NCBI GenBank assembly: GCA_016706685.1
Contig: JADJJE010000048.1
Location: 1 to 6,719, forward strand
From: Sandaracinaceae bacterium
GTDB taxonomy: Bacteria; Myxococcota_A; Polyangia; Polyangiales; Houyiibacteriaceae
DNA length: 6,719 bases
Reading direction: 5' to 3'
A model generated the notes under the pieces. That model worked only from the letters and a program-made list of their open reading frames with translations, had not been told where the DNA came from and did not search any database. The translations under genes and the position numbers were made by a program. This document shows positions 6,485 to 6,719 of this stretch, piece after piece (position 1 is the stretch's first letter; every line of letters starts with the position of its first letter).

Positions 6485-6719
6485 CATCGTCTCGTTCCTC
6501 CTGGGCGCGGATCCACTCAGGGGGATAGGGAAATGACGACCCGAGGAATTTCAGGCGCGGGGTGCGTGTTCCGAGGGTGAAGAAAACCAAACACCCCGGG
6601 TAGCGGCCCGGAGATGGGAACGGCACCCGCGGATGGAACATATCGAGGATCGGAAGGGTGCGCTCGTGGAAGCGGGCGAAGGAAATGGCGAAGCGGCTGG
6701 CAGTCGCGCTGCGTGGCAC
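6459..6719 (-). CDS. Possible 3' end of an unrecognised upstream gene (partial)
   Basis: An open minus-strand frame enters from the right edge and stops at 6459, with 86 residues visible. It contains segments such as FARFHERTLPILDMFHPRV and YPGCLVFFTLGTRTP, is rich in Phe and Pro, and has GC-biased third positions like the neighbouring genes, which mildly favours coding. I do not recognise a family. Against it, the frame overlaps the candidate promoter and a terminator-like hairpin. Given the frameshifts elsewhere, its true end could be earlier or in another frame. If real, it would overlap or closely precede the regulator. Confidence 0.22.
   Translation of the reverse strand: MPRSATASRFAISFARFHERTLPILDMFHPRVPFPSPGRYPGCLVFFTLGTRTPRLKFLGSSFPYPPEWIRAQEERDDVDTRTSAL
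6578..6611 (-). terminator. Weak terminator-like hairpin upstream of the operon
   Basis: On the minus strand a five-base GC stem CCGGG/CCCGG (6611-6607 with 6600-6596, six-base loop) is followed by a T-rich stretch GTGTTTGGTTTTCTTC. It could end transcription coming from an upstream minus-strand gene. The stem is short and the T-tract is interrupted, so support is weak. Confidence 0.22.

Noticed and set aside
1..6719. tRNA, rRNA, CRISPR arrays, insertion sequences or attachment sites
   Set aside because: No repeat arrays, transposase-like sequence, terminal inverted repeats or cloverleaf-like sequence was seen; almost the whole window is accounted for by the operon.

Overview
The window carries one minus-strand operon for a tripartite RND efflux pump. 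It runs from right to left as TetR-family regulator (6427-5811), TolC-type outer-membrane factor (5814-4416), periplasmic adaptor lipoprotein (4419-3292) and RND inner-membrane permease (3295-87). The DNA is GC-rich (by eye about two thirds G+C), with strong GC bias at third codon positions. A lipoprotein signal, a TolC-type channel and an RND pump show a Gram-negative (diderm) bacterium. A high-GC lineage such as Myxococcota, another deltaproteobacterial-type group or Acidobacteriota would fit, but nothing here fixes the taxon.

Layout: 1-86 is a short 3' flank with no supported gene. 87-3295 is the permease gene, broken by three apparent frameshifts. 3292-4419 is the only uninterrupted structural gene, the adaptor. 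4416-5814 is the outer-membrane factor gene, with three apparent frameshifts. 5811-6427 is the regulator gene, with one frameshift near its 3' end. 6428-6719 holds the probable operon promoter, a possible operator and perhaps the 3' end of an unrecognised upstream gene.

Once the frameshifts are ignored, every gene junction is a four-base stop/start overlap (GTGA, GTGA, ATGA). The four genes therefore look like one tightly coupled transcription and translation unit. The permease would take up substrate from the membrane or periplasm using proton-motive force, the adaptor would bridge the periplasm, and the outer-membrane factor would form the exit channel. The TetR protein is the likely ligand-responsive repressor of its own operon. 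The substrate cannot be read from the sequence.

The most notable observation is about sequence integrity. Seven 1-2 base indels fall in about 6.3 kb, yet the protein sequence on both sides of each remains family-like. This looks more like uncorrected long-read or assembly error, or very recent inactivation, than old gene decay. I did not find a new biological system; this is a conventional efflux operon with an unusual number of frame breaks.
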